Assembly: GCA_900471605.1 (NCBI GenBank)
Contig: UCEY01000009.1
Location: forward strand, 62,001-126,000
DNA from: Hyphomicrobiales bacterium
Lineage (GTDB): Bacteria > Pseudomonadota > Alphaproteobacteria > Rhizobiales > Rhizobiaceae
DNA: 64,000 nucleotides
Direction of reading: 5' to 3'
The translations under genes and the position numbers were made by a program. Positions 8,910-16,418 of the stretch are shown here, in pieces. The notes under the pieces are model-generated. The model made no database searches. It saw only the letters and a list, made by a program, of their open reading frames with translations, and had not been told where the DNA came from. How positions within the stretch are numbered: the stretch's first letter is position 1; every line of letters begins with the position of its first letter.

Positions 8910-9425
8910 ATGGGCATGACAGGCACGATTCGCATCATCGGCATCGACCCGGGGCTACGGCGCACCGGCTGGGGCATTATCGAGACGCTCGGCAACAGCC
9001 TGAAATTCGTCGCTTCCGGCACGGTGACGTCGGATGGCGACATGGATCTCGCCTCCCGCCTCTGCCAGTTGCATGACGGGCTGGCGGAAGTTGTGCATGC
9101 CTACCAGCCGCACGAGGCGGCCGTCGAGCAGACCTTCGTCAACAAGGATGCGGTCGCCACGCTGAAGCTTGGGCAGGCGAGGGGTGTCGTCATGCTGGTG
9201 CCGGCCCGCGCAGGCCTGCCGGTTGCCGAATATGCGCCGAACGCGGTCAAGAAATCGGTGATCGGAGTCGGCCACGGCGAAAAGCAGCAGATCCACATGA
9301 TGCTGAAGATCCTGATGCCGAAGGCGGAATTCAAGGGCAACGACGCCGCCGACGCACTGGCGATCGCCATCTGCCACGCCCATAACCGTGGCGGCCAGCG
9401 CATGCGCGCGGCGCTTGCGGGATAG
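8910..9425 (+). CDS. ruvC: Crossover junction endodeoxyribonuclease RuvC
   Basis: A 171-residue Holliday-junction resolvase of normal length. [14 protein letters not shown] carries the first catalytic Asp (D13), VEQTFVNKD the Glu, and [16 protein letters not shown] the C-terminal acidic pair. It cuts junctions symmetrically after branch migration by RuvAB. AGGA precedes the ATG; an alternative ATG lies two codons downstream. It is followed not by ruvA but by a vapBC pair whose promoter region begins directly after the ruvC stop codon. Confidence 0.97.
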   Translation: MGMTGTIRIIGIDPGLRRTGWGIIETLGNSLKFVASGTVTSDGDMDLASRLCQLHDGLAEVVHAYQPHEAAVEQTFVNKDAVATLKLGQARGVVMLVPARAGLPVAEYAPNAVKKSVIGVGHGEKQQIHMMLKILMPKAEFKGNDAADALAIAICHAHNRGGQRMRAALAG

Positions 9426-9428
9426 TTT

Positions 9429-9443
9429 GTTCTTGACTTGTTC
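9429..9443 (+). promoter_or_regulatory. Perfect LexA-type (SOS) box overlapping the vapBC1 -35
   Basis: GTTC-TTGACTT-GTTC is an exact match to the alphaproteobacterial LexA consensus GTTC-N7-GTTC. The spacer itself contains TTGACT (9433-9438), a good -35 hexamer, so bound LexA would cover the promoter. The -10 is unclear (TAGGTA at 9456-9461 is a weak candidate at 17-base spacing). It lies three bases after the ruvC stop and would control vapBC1 and possibly ruvA, vapBC2 and ruvB. Confidence 0.7.
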
Positions 9444-9458
9444 TGGTCGGGCGGATAG

Positions 9459-9479
9459 GTAATACCTCAGAGGTATTAC
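9459..9479. promoter_or_regulatory. 21-bp palindrome (probable VapB operator) covering the vapB1 ribosome-binding site
   Basis: GTAATACCTC, a single central A, then GAGGTATTAC form a perfect 10+1+10 palindrome that ends one base before the vapB1 ATG. The only Shine-Dalgarno-like sequence for vapB1, AGAGG, lies within it. AbrB-type antitoxins usually repress their own operons through such palindromes. Here the site could act on DNA and, as an RNA hairpin, on translation. Confidence 0.65.
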
Positions 9480-9480
9480 T

Positions 9481-9729
9481 ATGCGCGTCACAGAAAAAGG
9501 CCAGGTTACGATTCCCAAAAATGTCCGCTCCAATCTCGGAATCGAGCCGGGAAGCGAGGTGGAATTCGTGCTTCGGGAAGGAGAGGCTGTGCTTCGCCGG
9601 ATCAAGCCGTCCCGCGAGGAAGTCGATCGTGCCGTTCGCGAACTTGTAGACCATCTCAGGCGGCATCAGGGATCCATGTCGCTTGGCGACATGGATGGCG
9701 AGGAATTCTATCGCCTGCTGAGGGATTGA
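9481..9729 (+). CDS. vapB: AbrB/MazE-type antitoxin (VapB-like), pair 1
   Basis: An 82-residue protein whose first 45 residues (VTEKGQVTIPKNVRSNLGIEPGSEVEFV...AVLRRI) are a swapped-hairpin AbrB DNA-binding domain. The charged C-terminal half would bind and neutralise the PIN toxin encoded four bases downstream. It sits directly behind the SOS-type box and palindrome. Its position between ruvC and ruvA is unusual and suggests insertion into the ruv operon. Confidence 0.88.
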   Translation: MRVTEKGQVTIPKNVRSNLGIEPGSEVEFVLREGEAVLRRIKPSREEVDRAVRELVDHLRRHQGSMSLGDMDGEEFYRLLRD

Positions 9730-9733
9730 TCCG

Positions 9734-10147
9734 ATGGCAACTCTTGTCGACACGAATGTCCTGATCGACGTGTTCCACACGCGGAGCGCGTTCACCGAGT
9801 GGTCGACCGGCCGACTAGCGGCGGCGCGGATCGACGGGCCGCTGCTGATCAATCCGCTGATCTATGCGGAAATGGCGGCAGGTTATGCGACGAGCGAGGA
9901 ATTGGAGGGTGCGCTCTCGCCAAGCCTTTTCCGGCGAGAAGAGTTGCCTTGGGAGGCCGCCTATGCAGCGGGCCACGCCTTTCTGCAGTATCGCCGCTCC
10001 GGCGGAGACAAGCGCTCTCCGCTTCCCGACTTTTATATCGGTGCGCATGCGATGGTAAGGGGTTACCGCTTGCTAAGCCGCGACACCACAAGATACCGAA
10101 CCTATTTTCCGCTGATTTCCATCATCTCCCCCGAAACCCATCCCTGA
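9734..10147 (+). CDS. vapC: PIN-domain ribonuclease toxin (VapC-like), pair 1
   Basis: A 137-residue PIN-domain protein. The conserved acidic residues are present: D6 in LVDTNVLIDVF, E46 in LIYAEMAAGY, D99 in LPDFYIGAHA and D117 in LLSRDTTRYRTYFP, so it should be an active Mg-dependent endoribonuclease. VapC toxins typically cleave tRNA or rRNA. The gene follows vapB1 by four bases and precedes ruvA by twelve, so it should be co-transcribed with ruvA. Confidence 0.9.
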   Translation: MATLVDTNVLIDVFHTRSAFTEWSTGRLAAARIDGPLLINPLIYAEMAAGYATSEELEGALSPSLFRREELPWEAAYAAGHAFLQYRRSGGDKRSPLPDFYIGAHAMVRGYRLLSRDTTRYRTYFPLISIISPETHP

Positions 10148-10159
10148 CGGACATCCTTC

Positions 10160-10777
10160 ATGATCGGCAAGCTCAAAGGCACTATCGACGAGATCGGCGA
10201 CGACAATGTGCTCGTCGATGTCCATGGCGTCTGTTACGAGGTGTTCTGCTCGTCGCGGACGCTTTCGAAGATGGGGTCGGTCGGCGAAGCGGTGGTGTTG
10301 TTCATCGAAACCTATGTGCGCGAAGACCAGTTCAAGCTGTTCGGGTTCCTGACGGCGCTGGAGCGGGAATGGTTCAACCTCTTGCAGAGCGTGCAGGGTG
10401 TCGGCGCCAAGGTGGCGCTTGCCGTGCTCTCGACCCTGACACCCTCCGAGCTCGCCAATGCGATCGCGCTGCAGGACAAGACGACGGTTTCGCGCGCGCC
10501 CGGCGTCGGGCCGAAGGTCGCGGTGCGCATCGTCACCGAACTCAAGAACAAAGCGCCCGCCTTTGCGGGCGAAGCCTCGGTCAATATCGGGCTGAAGCAG
10601 GAACTCGGCGAAGGTGTCGCCGCAGCGCCGGTCGCCGACGCGGTCTCGGCGCTCACCAATCTCGGTTATTCCCGCGATCAGGCCGCGAACGCGGTTGCGG
10701 CGGCGCTTAAGAACGGTGGCGAGGGGGGCGACAGTGCCAAGCTCATCCGGCTGGGGCTGAAGGAACTGGCGCGATGA
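10160..10777 (+). CDS. ruvA: Holliday junction branch migration protein RuvA
   Basis: A 205-residue protein of normal length. The N-terminal OB domain ([28 protein letters not shown]) is followed by two helix-hairpin-helix motifs ([16 protein letters not shown] and [16 protein letters not shown]) that grip the four-way junction. The C-terminal domain III (about residues 155-205, [17 protein letters not shown]) regulates RuvB. Only a weak SD (GGA) is seen, and the start is 12 bases after vapC1, so translational coupling to the toxin gene is possible. ruvB does not follow directly: a second vapBC pair intervenes. Confidence 0.97.
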   Translation: MIGKLKGTIDEIGDDNVLVDVHGVCYEVFCSSRTLSKMGSVGEAVVLFIETYVREDQFKLFGFLTALEREWFNLLQSVQGVGAKVALAVLSTLTPSELANAIALQDKTTVSRAPGVGPKVAVRIVTELKNKAPAFAGEASVNIGLKQELGEGVAAAPVADAVSALTNLGYSRDQAANAVAAALKNGGEGGDSAKLIRLGLKELAR

Positions 10778-10778
10778 T

Positions 10779-10810
10779 TTGCCGTTCTGGCGGAAATTTG
10801 ATAAAATTTC
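10779..10810 (+). promoter_or_regulatory. Putative sigma-70 promoter with overlapping inverted repeat for vapBC2
   Basis: TTGCCG (10779-10784) and TAAAAT (10802-10807) are 17 bases apart, a good housekeeping promoter fit. A perfect inverted repeat GAAATTT-GATA-AAATTTC (10793-10810) covers the -10, as expected of an autoregulatory operator for the AbrB-type antitoxin that follows. It would also give ruvB a promoter independent of ruvC. Confidence 0.55.
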
Positions 10811-10843
10811 TGCCGATAGGCAATTTTTCGGAAAAGGTGATGC

Positions 10844-11128
10844 ATGTGGTGGGAAGTTACTCTTTCGCCGAAGGGCCAAGTGACCATTCCGAAGGAGATG
10901 CGCGAGGTTCTCAATCTTCAGCCGGGAGATCGCCTGATCTATTCGCTGATCGACGGAGAGGTGGTCATCACCCCCAAGAATCTCGATTTCAACGATCTGG
11001 CAGGGCTTTTGGGGAAGCCGCCGAAAGGGCGGGCGACGCTCGATAAAATCGATGCGGCGGTGCTTGCAGCCGGAGGTGCAAATGCCGTCGACATCGGTAA
11101 AGACAAGGAAGCGGATGCGGCCGCATGA
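10844..11128 (+). CDS. vapB: AbrB-type antitoxin (VapB-like), pair 2
   Basis: A 94-residue protein. Residues 1-48 (MWWEVTLSPKGQVTIPKEMREVLNLQPGDRLIYSLIDGEVVITPKN) form an AbrB/SpoVT domain. The remainder is an alanine-rich, charged tail likely to bind the toxin. AAGG lies seven bases before the ATG. Its last codons overlap the next gene by four bases (ATGA). It is clearly different in sequence from the first antitoxin, so the two pairs are not a recent tandem duplication. Confidence 0.85.
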   Translation: MWWEVTLSPKGQVTIPKEMREVLNLQPGDRLIYSLIDGEVVITPKNLDFNDLAGLLGKPPKGRATLDKIDAAVLAAGGANAVDIGKDKEADAAA

Positions 11129-11529
11129 CGGTTTTCGGTCTGGATACAAACGTGGTCCTTCGCCTTCTGGTCGATGACGATCCGCTGCAGCGAGCGGCGG
11201 CATTGAAGTTCGGAGAAGGCCTTGGAAGAGGTTATTCCGCCTTTATCACCCTCGTCAGCCTGCTCGAGCTTGATTGGGCGCTCAGGTCGCAATACGGATT
11301 CAACAGGATGCATGCGGTGCTCGCCATACAGAAGCTTCTACATATACGGGGGCTGGTTGTTGAGAACCACACGCTCGTCGTAAAGGCGCTTCGGTTTGTC
11401 GAATCGAACAATGCGGACTTTGCCGATGCCCTGATTGCCTGCCGCTCGCTGGAGGAAGGCTGTGAATCGGCAAAGACTTTTGATCAAAGGGCCGCACGCA
11501 AGGTCCCCGGAATGGAACTTCTCGCATGA
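11125..11529 (+). CDS. vapC: PIN-domain ribonuclease toxin (VapC-like), pair 2
   Basis: A 134-residue PIN protein with D7 in [18 protein letters not shown]48 in [11 protein letters not shown], and D98/D101 in [12 protein letters not shown], followed by [10 protein letters not shown]. This is the full PIN acidic set, resembling the VapC/FitB-like group with a DDDP motif. The start overlaps vapB2 by four bases and the end overlaps the ruvB start by four bases. RuvB translation is therefore coupled to that of a ribonuclease toxin. Confidence 0.88.
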   Translation: MTVFGLDTNVVLRLLVDDDPLQRAAALKFGEGLGRGYSAFITLVSLLELDWALRSQYGFNRMHAVLAIQKLLHIRGLVVENHTLVVKALRFVESNNADFADALIACRSLEEGCESAKTFDQRAARKVPGMELLA

Positions 11530-12566
11530 GTGAACCCGCCCGCCTGATCACGCCGGAAAAGCGGGGTGAGGACCTCGATACGACGCTGCGCCCGCAGTCG
11601 CTGGACGAGTTCACCGGCCAGGCGGAGGCGCGCGCCAATCTGAAAGTGTTCATCGAGGCGGCGAAGAACCGCGGCGAGGCGCTCGATCACGTGCTGTTCG
11701 TCGGCCCGCCCGGCCTCGGCAAGACGACGCTGGCGCAGATCATGGCCAAGGAACTCGGGGTCAATTTCCGCTCGACATCCGGCCCGGTGATCGCCAAGGC
11801 GGGCGATCTTGCGGCGCTGCTCACCAATCTCGAAGAGCGCGACGTGCTGTTCATCGACGAAATCCACCGGCTCAATCCGGCGGTCGAGGAAATCCTCTAT
11901 CCGGCCATGGAGGATTTCCAGCTCGATCTCATCATCGGCGAAGGCCCGGCGGCGCGGTCGGTGAAGATCGACCTGTCGAAATTCACGCTGGTTGCCGCCA
12001 CGACCCGTCTTGGCCTGCTCACCACGCCGCTGCGCGACCGCTTCGGCATCCCCGTGCGGCTCGCCTTCTATACCGTCGAAGAGCTGGAATTGATCGTCCG
12101 GCGTGGAGCGCGGCTGATGGGCCTGCCGATGACCGATGACGGTGCCCGCGAGATCGCCAGACGCGCCCGCGGCACGCCGCGCATCGCCGGTCGGCTGTTG
12201 CGCCGGGTGCGCGATTTCGCCGAGGTGGCGAAGGCCGAAGCCGTAACCCGCGAGATCGCCGACGAGGCGCTGACCCGGCTTCTGGTCGACAATATGGGCC
12301 TCGACCAGCTCGACAAGCGCTACCTCAACATGATCGCCGTCAATTTCGGCGGCGGGCCGGTCGGCATCGAGACGATCGCGGCGGGCCTGTCGGAACCGCG
12401 CGATGCGATCGAGGATATCATCGAGCCCTACATGATCCAGCAGGGTTTCATCCAGCGCACGCCGCGGGGCCGCGTTTTGACCGCAAATGCGTGGAAACAT
12501 CTCGGGCTCCAGCCACCGAAGGATCTCGAGGCCGCGCAGTTCCGGATGTTCACAGAGGATGATTGA
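11526..12566 (+). CDS. ruvB: Holliday junction branch migration helicase RuvB
   Basis: A 346-residue AAA+ motor of full family length. Walker A is [10 protein letters not shown] (near residue 62), Walker [10 protein letters not shown], sensor-1 [10 protein letters not shown], and the arginine-finger/sensor-2 region lies around [20 protein letters not shown]. The winged-helix DNA-binding domain ends in [10 protein letters not shown]. It pumps DNA through the junction held by RuvA. The ATG overlaps the vapC2 stop by four bases. The metallophosphoesterase gene starts directly after its stop codon. Confidence 0.98.
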   Translation: MSEPARLITPEKRGEDLDTTLRPQSLDEFTGQAEARANLKVFIEAAKNRGEALDHVLFVGPPGLGKTTLAQIMAKELGVNFRSTSGPVIAKAGDLAALLTNLEERDVLFIDEIHRLNPAVEEILYPAMEDFQLDLIIGEGPAARSVKIDLSKFTLVAATTRLGLLTTPLRDRFGIPVRLAFYTVEELELIVRRGARLMGLPMTDDGAREIARRARGTPRIAGRLLRRVRDFAEVAKAEAVTREIADEALTRLLVDNMGLDQLDKRYLNMIAVNFGGGPVGIETIAAGLSEPRDAIEDIIEPYMIQQGFIQRTPRGRVLTANAWKHLGLQPPKDLEAAQFRMFTEDD

Positions 12567-13463
12567 GTGATTTCCCGTCGCGGCTTCCTGACGTCTCTTA
12601 CGGGCAGTATCGCGGCGTTTCTGGCGCTGGCCGGATATGCGGTGGCCGAGCCGCTGGTGCGGTTGCGGGTCGCCCGGAATGCGTTCACGCCGCTTGGCTG
12701 GACGCCGGGGCTGAAACTCAGGATCGTGGCGCTTGCGGATTTCCATGCGTGCAAGCCGTGGATGCCGGCCGAACGGATCGCTTCGATCTGCGAGGCCGCC
12801 AATGCGCTCGAACCGGACGTCATCCTGCTGCTCGGCGATTATGTCTCCGGCATGCGCTTCATCACCGATCAGGTGCCGGCGGATGTCTGGGCCGGCGCGC
12901 TTTCGAGCCTGAAGGCGCCGCTCGGCACCCATGCCGTTCTCGGCAATCACGATTGGTGGCAGGACAGCGAAGTTCAGGAGAGCGGCGAGGGCGTGCCCTT
13001 CGGCCGCAGGGCGCTCGAGGCAGCGGGCATCCCGGTCTACAGCAATCGGGCGGCGCGGTTCGAAAAGGACGGCAGGCCTTTCTGGATAGCCGGCGTGGAG
13101 GATCAGATCGCTCTTCTTCCTGATCAGAAAACCCGCCACTGGACGCTCGGCAAGGATGACCTTCCGGCCACTCTGGCGCAGGTCACGGACGATGCGCCCG
13201 TCATCCTGATGGCCCATGAGCCGGACATCTTTCCCAAGGTGCCCGATCGCGTTTCGCTCACCCTTTCCGGCCATACCCATGGCGGACAGGTGCGGTTGTT
13301 CGGTTATGCCCCGGTCGTCCCGTCCCGGTACGGCAGTCGGTATCTCTATGGGCATGTGGAGGAGGATGGTCGCAACATCGTCATTTCCAGCGGGCTCGGC
13401 TGCTCCGGCCTGCCCGTCCGCTTCGGCGTGCCGCCGGAAATCAACTTGATCGATCTGGGATAA
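12567..13463 (+). CDS. Tat-exported metallophosphoesterase (YkuE/YaeI-like)
   Basis: A 298-residue protein starting at a GTG adjacent to the ruvB stop. The N-terminus SRRGFLTSLTGSIAAFLALAGYAVA is a twin-arginine signal. The calcineurin-like metal motifs are complete: DFHACK, GDYVSG, GNHDWW, MAHEPD and SGHTHGGQ. It resembles YkuE (a Tat substrate of Bacillus) and E. coli YaeI. The target may be a phospholipid or cell-envelope phosphodiester. Being co-transcribed with ruvB gives no clear functional hint. Confidence 0.88.
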   Translation: MISRRGFLTSLTGSIAAFLALAGYAVAEPLVRLRVARNAFTPLGWTPGLKLRIVALADFHACKPWMPAERIASICEAANALEPDVILLLGDYVSGMRFITDQVPADVWAGALSSLKAPLGTHAVLGNHDWWQDSEVQESGEGVPFGRRALEAAGIPVYSNRAARFEKDGRPFWIAGVEDQIALLPDQKTRHWTLGKDDLPATLAQVTDDAPVILMAHEPDIFPKVPDRVSLTLSGHTHGGQVRLFGYAPVVPSRYGSRYLYGHVEEDGRNIVISSGLGCSGLPVRFGVPPEINLIDLG

Positions 13464-13466
13464 CCG

Positions 13467-13979
13467 ATGGCTGGCCGTACCCGCATCCGCATCAAGACGA
13501 AAAACAAGCGCATCTTTCAGATGCGGATTGCCGGGCTCGGCTTTCGGGACGGGTATGTGCTGGTGCACCGGGCCACGGACGAGGCGTTCTGGACCTTTCC
13601 GGGCGGCCGGGCGGAAATCGGCGAGACCTCGGAGGAGACACTCAGGCGCGAAATGGGCGAGGAGATCGGCGTGGAGGTGACGGTCGGGCGGCTGCTCTGG
13701 TCGGTGGAGAATTTCTTCCACTACGAGGACCGCGACTGGCACGAGCTCGGTTACTATTACCTGATGGACATTCCCGAAACGTTTCCCTTCCATCCAACGG
13801 AAATCGTTCACCGGGTCAAGGACGAGCACGATCTGGAATTCAAATGGGTTCCGGCCACGGTCGAGGCGCTGAGGGCGCTCGACATCCCACCCTATTTCAT
13901 CGCCGAGGAGATCGAGAGCCTGCCGGTTAGCTCCCGCCATCTCGTCTGGCGCGACGGCGATCTCGACCTGAAATCCTGA
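13467..13979 (+). CDS. Nudix hydrolase
   Basis: A 170-residue protein with a complete Nudix box (GRAEIGE, seven residues, then REMGEEIGV; about residues 47-69), which binds Mg and cleaves nucleoside diphosphate-linked substrates. It starts three bases after the metallophosphoesterase gene, so it is the last gene of the ruvB operon. The substrate is unknown. It could be a house-cleaning enzyme for damaged nucleotides, which would fit a DNA-repair operon, but that is inference. Confidence 0.9.
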   Translation: MAGRTRIRIKTKNKRIFQMRIAGLGFRDGYVLVHRATDEAFWTFPGGRAEIGETSEETLRREMGEEIGVEVTVGRLLWSVENFFHYEDRDWHELGYYYLMDIPETFPFHPTEIVHRVKDEHDLEFKWVPATVEALRALDIPPYFIAEEIESLPVSSRHLVWRDGDLDLKS

Positions 13980-14078
13980 AGTCCGATTTTTCCGGTATCG
14001 GCCGGATTTGAGAGGTTGCTAACGGCGACCTTCGGCTGGCGCGTGCTGGACCGGCGCTCCCAGGCTGGCGTTGCTGCG

Positions 14079-14104
14079 GGAACATCTGCGCGCTGCTGTC
14101 CGTT
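14079..14104 (+). promoter_or_regulatory. EcfG/RpoE2-type general-stress promoter
   Basis: GGAAC (14079-14083), 17 bases, then CGTT (14101-14104) is an exact match to the alphaproteobacterial general stress sigma (EcfG/RpoE2) consensus. It lies 23 bases before the DUF2945 start codon. Confidence 0.75.
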
Positions 14105-14126
14105 TCTCCCCCGAAAGGAGAGCGCC

Positions 14127-14348
14127 ATGCAGAAGATCGAGGTCGGAAACGAGGTCGCCTGGACCTGGGGACGATCCGAAGCCAGAGGCAAGGTTACCCA
14201 GAAATTCACCAGCGATGTGGAGCGCAGGATCAAGGGCAAAACGATCAAGCGCAAGGCGGATGCCGATGAGCCTGCCTTTCTGATCAAACAGCAAGACGGG
14301 GACCGCGTTCTCAAGAAAGAGGCCGAACTGAGGAAGACCCATGGATAG
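14127..14348 (+). CDS. DUF2945 family small protein
   Basis: A 73-residue basic protein (MQKIEVGNEVAWTWGRSEARGKV...KRKADADEPAFLIKQQDGDRVLKKEAEL) matching the DUF2945 (HVA1-like) fold, a small SH3-like barrel of unknown function often seen in stress regulons. The ATG at 14127 follows GAAAGGAG. The perfect EcfG-type promoter upstream supports stress induction. It overlaps the next gene by eight bases, so the two are expressed together. Confidence 0.8.
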   Translation: MQKIEVGNEVAWTWGRSEARGKVTQKFTSDVERRIKGKTIKRKADADEPAFLIKQQDGDRVLKKEAELRKTHG

Positions 14349-14706
14349 CGAAATCCCCGATCACATCCCGCCGGCCGAAGTGGCGGCGGCTGCTGAAAAA
14401 GGCCTGAAGCTGCGCTCGCAGCACCGGCGCGGCGGCACGATGGTCGGCGTGGCAAGAGCCCGCGACCTCAAGAACCGGAAGTCGATCTCGGAAAAGACGG
14501 TGCGGCGGATGGTGAGCTATTTCTCCCGCCACAAGGCCGACAAGCGGGCCGAAAATTTCGGCGACGACGACAATCCGTCGACAGGTTATATCGCCTGGCT
14601 TCTCTGGGGCGGCGATGCCGGCCAGAAATGGGCCGAGGAGCACAAGAAGGCGATCGAAAAGACCAAGAACGAGGCGAAGATGCGGCGCTTCAACCAGTCG
14701 CACTGA
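14341..14706 (+). CDS. Conserved 121-residue protein resembling a phage-associated domain
   Basis: The protein has the pattern IPPAEVAAAAEKGLKLRSQHRRGGTMVGVARARDLKNRKSIS...RRMVSYFSRHKADK...GYIAWLLWGGDAGQKWAEEHKKA. From memory this module is recurrent in phage and prophage structural gene clusters (around prohead protease or portal genes), usually as part of larger proteins. Here it is a free-standing gene, overlapping the DUF2945 gene by eight bases behind an EcfG-type promoter. Its function is unknown. The final 17 bases overlap the convergent sqdC gene. It could be a domesticated phage-derived stress protein. Confidence 0.7.
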   Translation: MDSEIPDHIPPAEVAAAAEKGLKLRSQHRRGGTMVGVARARDLKNRKSISEKTVRRMVSYFSRHKADKRAENFGDDDNPSTGYIAWLLWGGDAGQKWAEEHKKAIEKTKNEAKMRRFNQSH

Positions 14707-15577
14707 AAGAGCGCACAAGATCTTCGATCGTCTGTCGCAGGAGATCCGCCCCGCCGGGCTGCCAGCCAAGCGCCCTCAATTTGTCCGTCGACATGAGATT
14801 TACCGTGCGGCGATCCGCGGGTGCCGGCAGATCATGGCGGGCACCCGGCAGATGGCCGAGGATTTCGTTCGTGTCGGTCAGGATATCGGCAGCATTGAAG
14901 ACCTGGCCCGCGATCTTGCCGGCTTCGGTTTCCAGCATGAGGCGGACGGCGGCGGCGACATCGCGGCCGTGGATTTCCGTTCCCGCCCGCGAGGGGACCG
15001 GGCGGCCGGCGCGGAAGTCTGCAAAGAGAACGTCCCATTTGTTGGGGCGCAGATTGCCGTAGACGCCGGTCAGCCTCAGAGACGAGGTTGTAAAGCCGGG
15101 GGCAGACAGGTCTGCCAATGCCCGTTCGGCATGGAGCTTGATTTCGCCGTAAAGGCTGGCGGGTTTCAGGAGCATATCTTCGGTGAGCAACGTTCCTGCC
15201 GCCTGCCCGTCATAGACGGCGCGGCTGGACAGGAAGACTGCGCGGCGTGTCCCGGCCTTCCTGGCGGTCGCGAACAGCTTCACCGTGCCGTCGAGGTTCA
15301 GCCGGCGGAAGCGTTCCGGATCGCCCCCTTCGCCGCCGCGGTATTGTCCGGGCAGATGGTCGAAGGCGGCGTGGACAAAGAAATACGCGTCGTCGAAGAT
15401 CTCGATCTGGTCGAGGGCGGGATCGAGCGAAAGACGCGCGAAAGTGACCGGTTTGGAAAAGAAGCCGGATGCCGGCGGCGTGCGTCCCCCGACGATCACC
15501 GGGTAGCCCGCTTCCAGCAAGCCTTCGACGATATAGCGCCCGACAAGGCCGGTGCCGCCGGAGACCAAGACCTTCAT
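14690..15577 (-). CDS. sqdC: NAD-dependent epimerase/reductase-like sulfolipid protein SqdC
   Basis: A 295-residue extended short-chain dehydrogenase: VSGGTGLVGRYIVEGLLEAGY is the Rossmann glycine motif, SSRAVYD and SLYGEIK give the active-site Ser and YxxxK. The assignment to SqdC rests on its place as last gene of sqdB-sqdD-sqdC, the order known in Rhodobacter and Sinorhizobium. SqdC's exact step is not settled (an oxidoreductase affecting head-group formation). The start overlaps sqdD by four bases and follows GGGAGA. The 3' end overlaps the convergent small gene by 17 bases. Confidence 0.8.
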   Translation of the reverse strand: MKVLVSGGTGLVGRYIVEGLLEAGYPVIVGGRTPPASGFFSKPVTFARLSLDPALDQIEIFDDAYFFVHAAFDHLPGQYRGGEGGDPERFRRLNLDGTVKLFATARKAGTRRAVFLSSRAVYDGQAAGTLLTEDMLLKPASLYGEIKLHAERALADLSAPGFTTSSLRLTGVYGNLRPNKWDVLFADFRAGRPVPSRAGTEIHGRDVAAAVRLMLETEAGKIAGQVFNAADILTDTNEILGHLPGARHDLPAPADRRTVNLMSTDKLRALGWQPGGADLLRQTIEDLVRSFSATG

Positions 15578-16386
15578 GGCGTCTCTCCCGGTCTGGGCAA
15601 AGAGGAGAGAGCCGGGATGGGGCGGTCGTCGTAAAATGCCTGCCAGAGGTCGATCAGCGGCCGCAGCCGTTCGGCCTTCGGGTGATCCTTTTCCCACGGC
15701 TTCTCATACTGGTAGTGCAGCACGCCGATGCTTTCCCAATTCCAGAGATCGGGCATGGCGAACCACACATATTGGAGCATGTTCATGAAGATGGGCAGGC
15801 CGTGCCAGTCGGGAAAGAAGCTCTCCAGAAACGTCTGGTCCGTGCGCCGCCAGAAGGCGTCCGGCTGGTCGAGTGCTGTCAGCATTCCGTCGAATGTATC
15901 GGCAGATGGTTTGGCGACGAAGACGCCGGAGTTGAGGCGGTGGAAGTCGGAGAGGTTTTCGTAGACGTTCGGGGCGGCAGAAAATTCCGGATAGGAAAAC
16001 AGCCTGTCGATCGGTTTCAGCACCAGCGCATCGGCATCGATGAACACGCAGGTCTCGTATTCGGTGAGTTGCCAGAGCCGGAGCTTGCAGAAATTGTCGA
16101 GCGGCGTGTGGAAGTCCGGCTTGCTGCCCTTGGTGAAGGGGGCGGCGCCATGCAGGTTCTTTCGCTGATGCCGTTCGTTGAAGGCGTCGGATAGCGGCAG
16201 GTGTTCGACCTTCGCCAGTCGGCAGCCGAGGGCTTCGAGCGGGGCGAGGGAAGGGCGCTCGACGCCGCTGGTATGGAGGATGACGATATCGGCGCCCGTG
16301 CCGGTGCGGCGGATGGAGCGCGCGAGGGCGATGGCGCCCATGGCGTAGTCGGCATTGGTGACGAGGGTGACGAAGGCGTTGGTCAT
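15574..16386 (-). CDS. sqdD: Glycosyltransferase family 8 protein SqdD (sulfolipid synthesis)
   Basis: A 270-residue glycogenin-like GT-A enzyme. MTNAFVTLVTNADYAMGAIALARSIRRTG is the GT8 N-terminus, and VFIDADALVLKPID carries the DxD metal site. A GT8 gene next to sqdB is the hallmark of the bacterial sqdBDC cluster, where SqdD is thought to transfer sulfoquinovose from UDP-sulfoquinovose to diacylglycerol. Alternative: an unrelated GT8, unlikely given both neighbours. Confidence 0.85.
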   Translation of the reverse strand: MTNAFVTLVTNADYAMGAIALARSIRRTGTGADIVILHTSGVERPSLAPLEALGCRLAKVEHLPLSDAFNERHQRKNLHGAAPFTKGSKPDFHTPLDNFCKLRLWQLTEYETCVFIDADALVLKPIDRLFSYPEFSAAPNVYENLSDFHRLNSGVFVAKPSADTFDGMLTALDQPDAFWRRTDQTFLESFFPDWHGLPIFMNMLQYVWFAMPDLWNWESIGVLHYQYEKPWEKDHPKAERLRPLIDLWQAFYDDRPIPALSSLPRPGETP

Positions 16387-16418
16387 GGCGTGTAGTGCCC
16401 CGTTGCATTCCTCTCCTT

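Noticed and set aside
9481-11529. The two vapBC pairs as a tandem duplication
   Set aside because: Antitoxins and toxins of the two pairs differ throughout apart from family motifs, so independent acquisition is more likely.
11484-13940. An 818-codon open frame on the minus strand
   Set aside because: It is antisense to ruvB, the metallophosphoesterase and the Nudix gene, all of which have clear family motifs. No ribosome site or recognisable domain.
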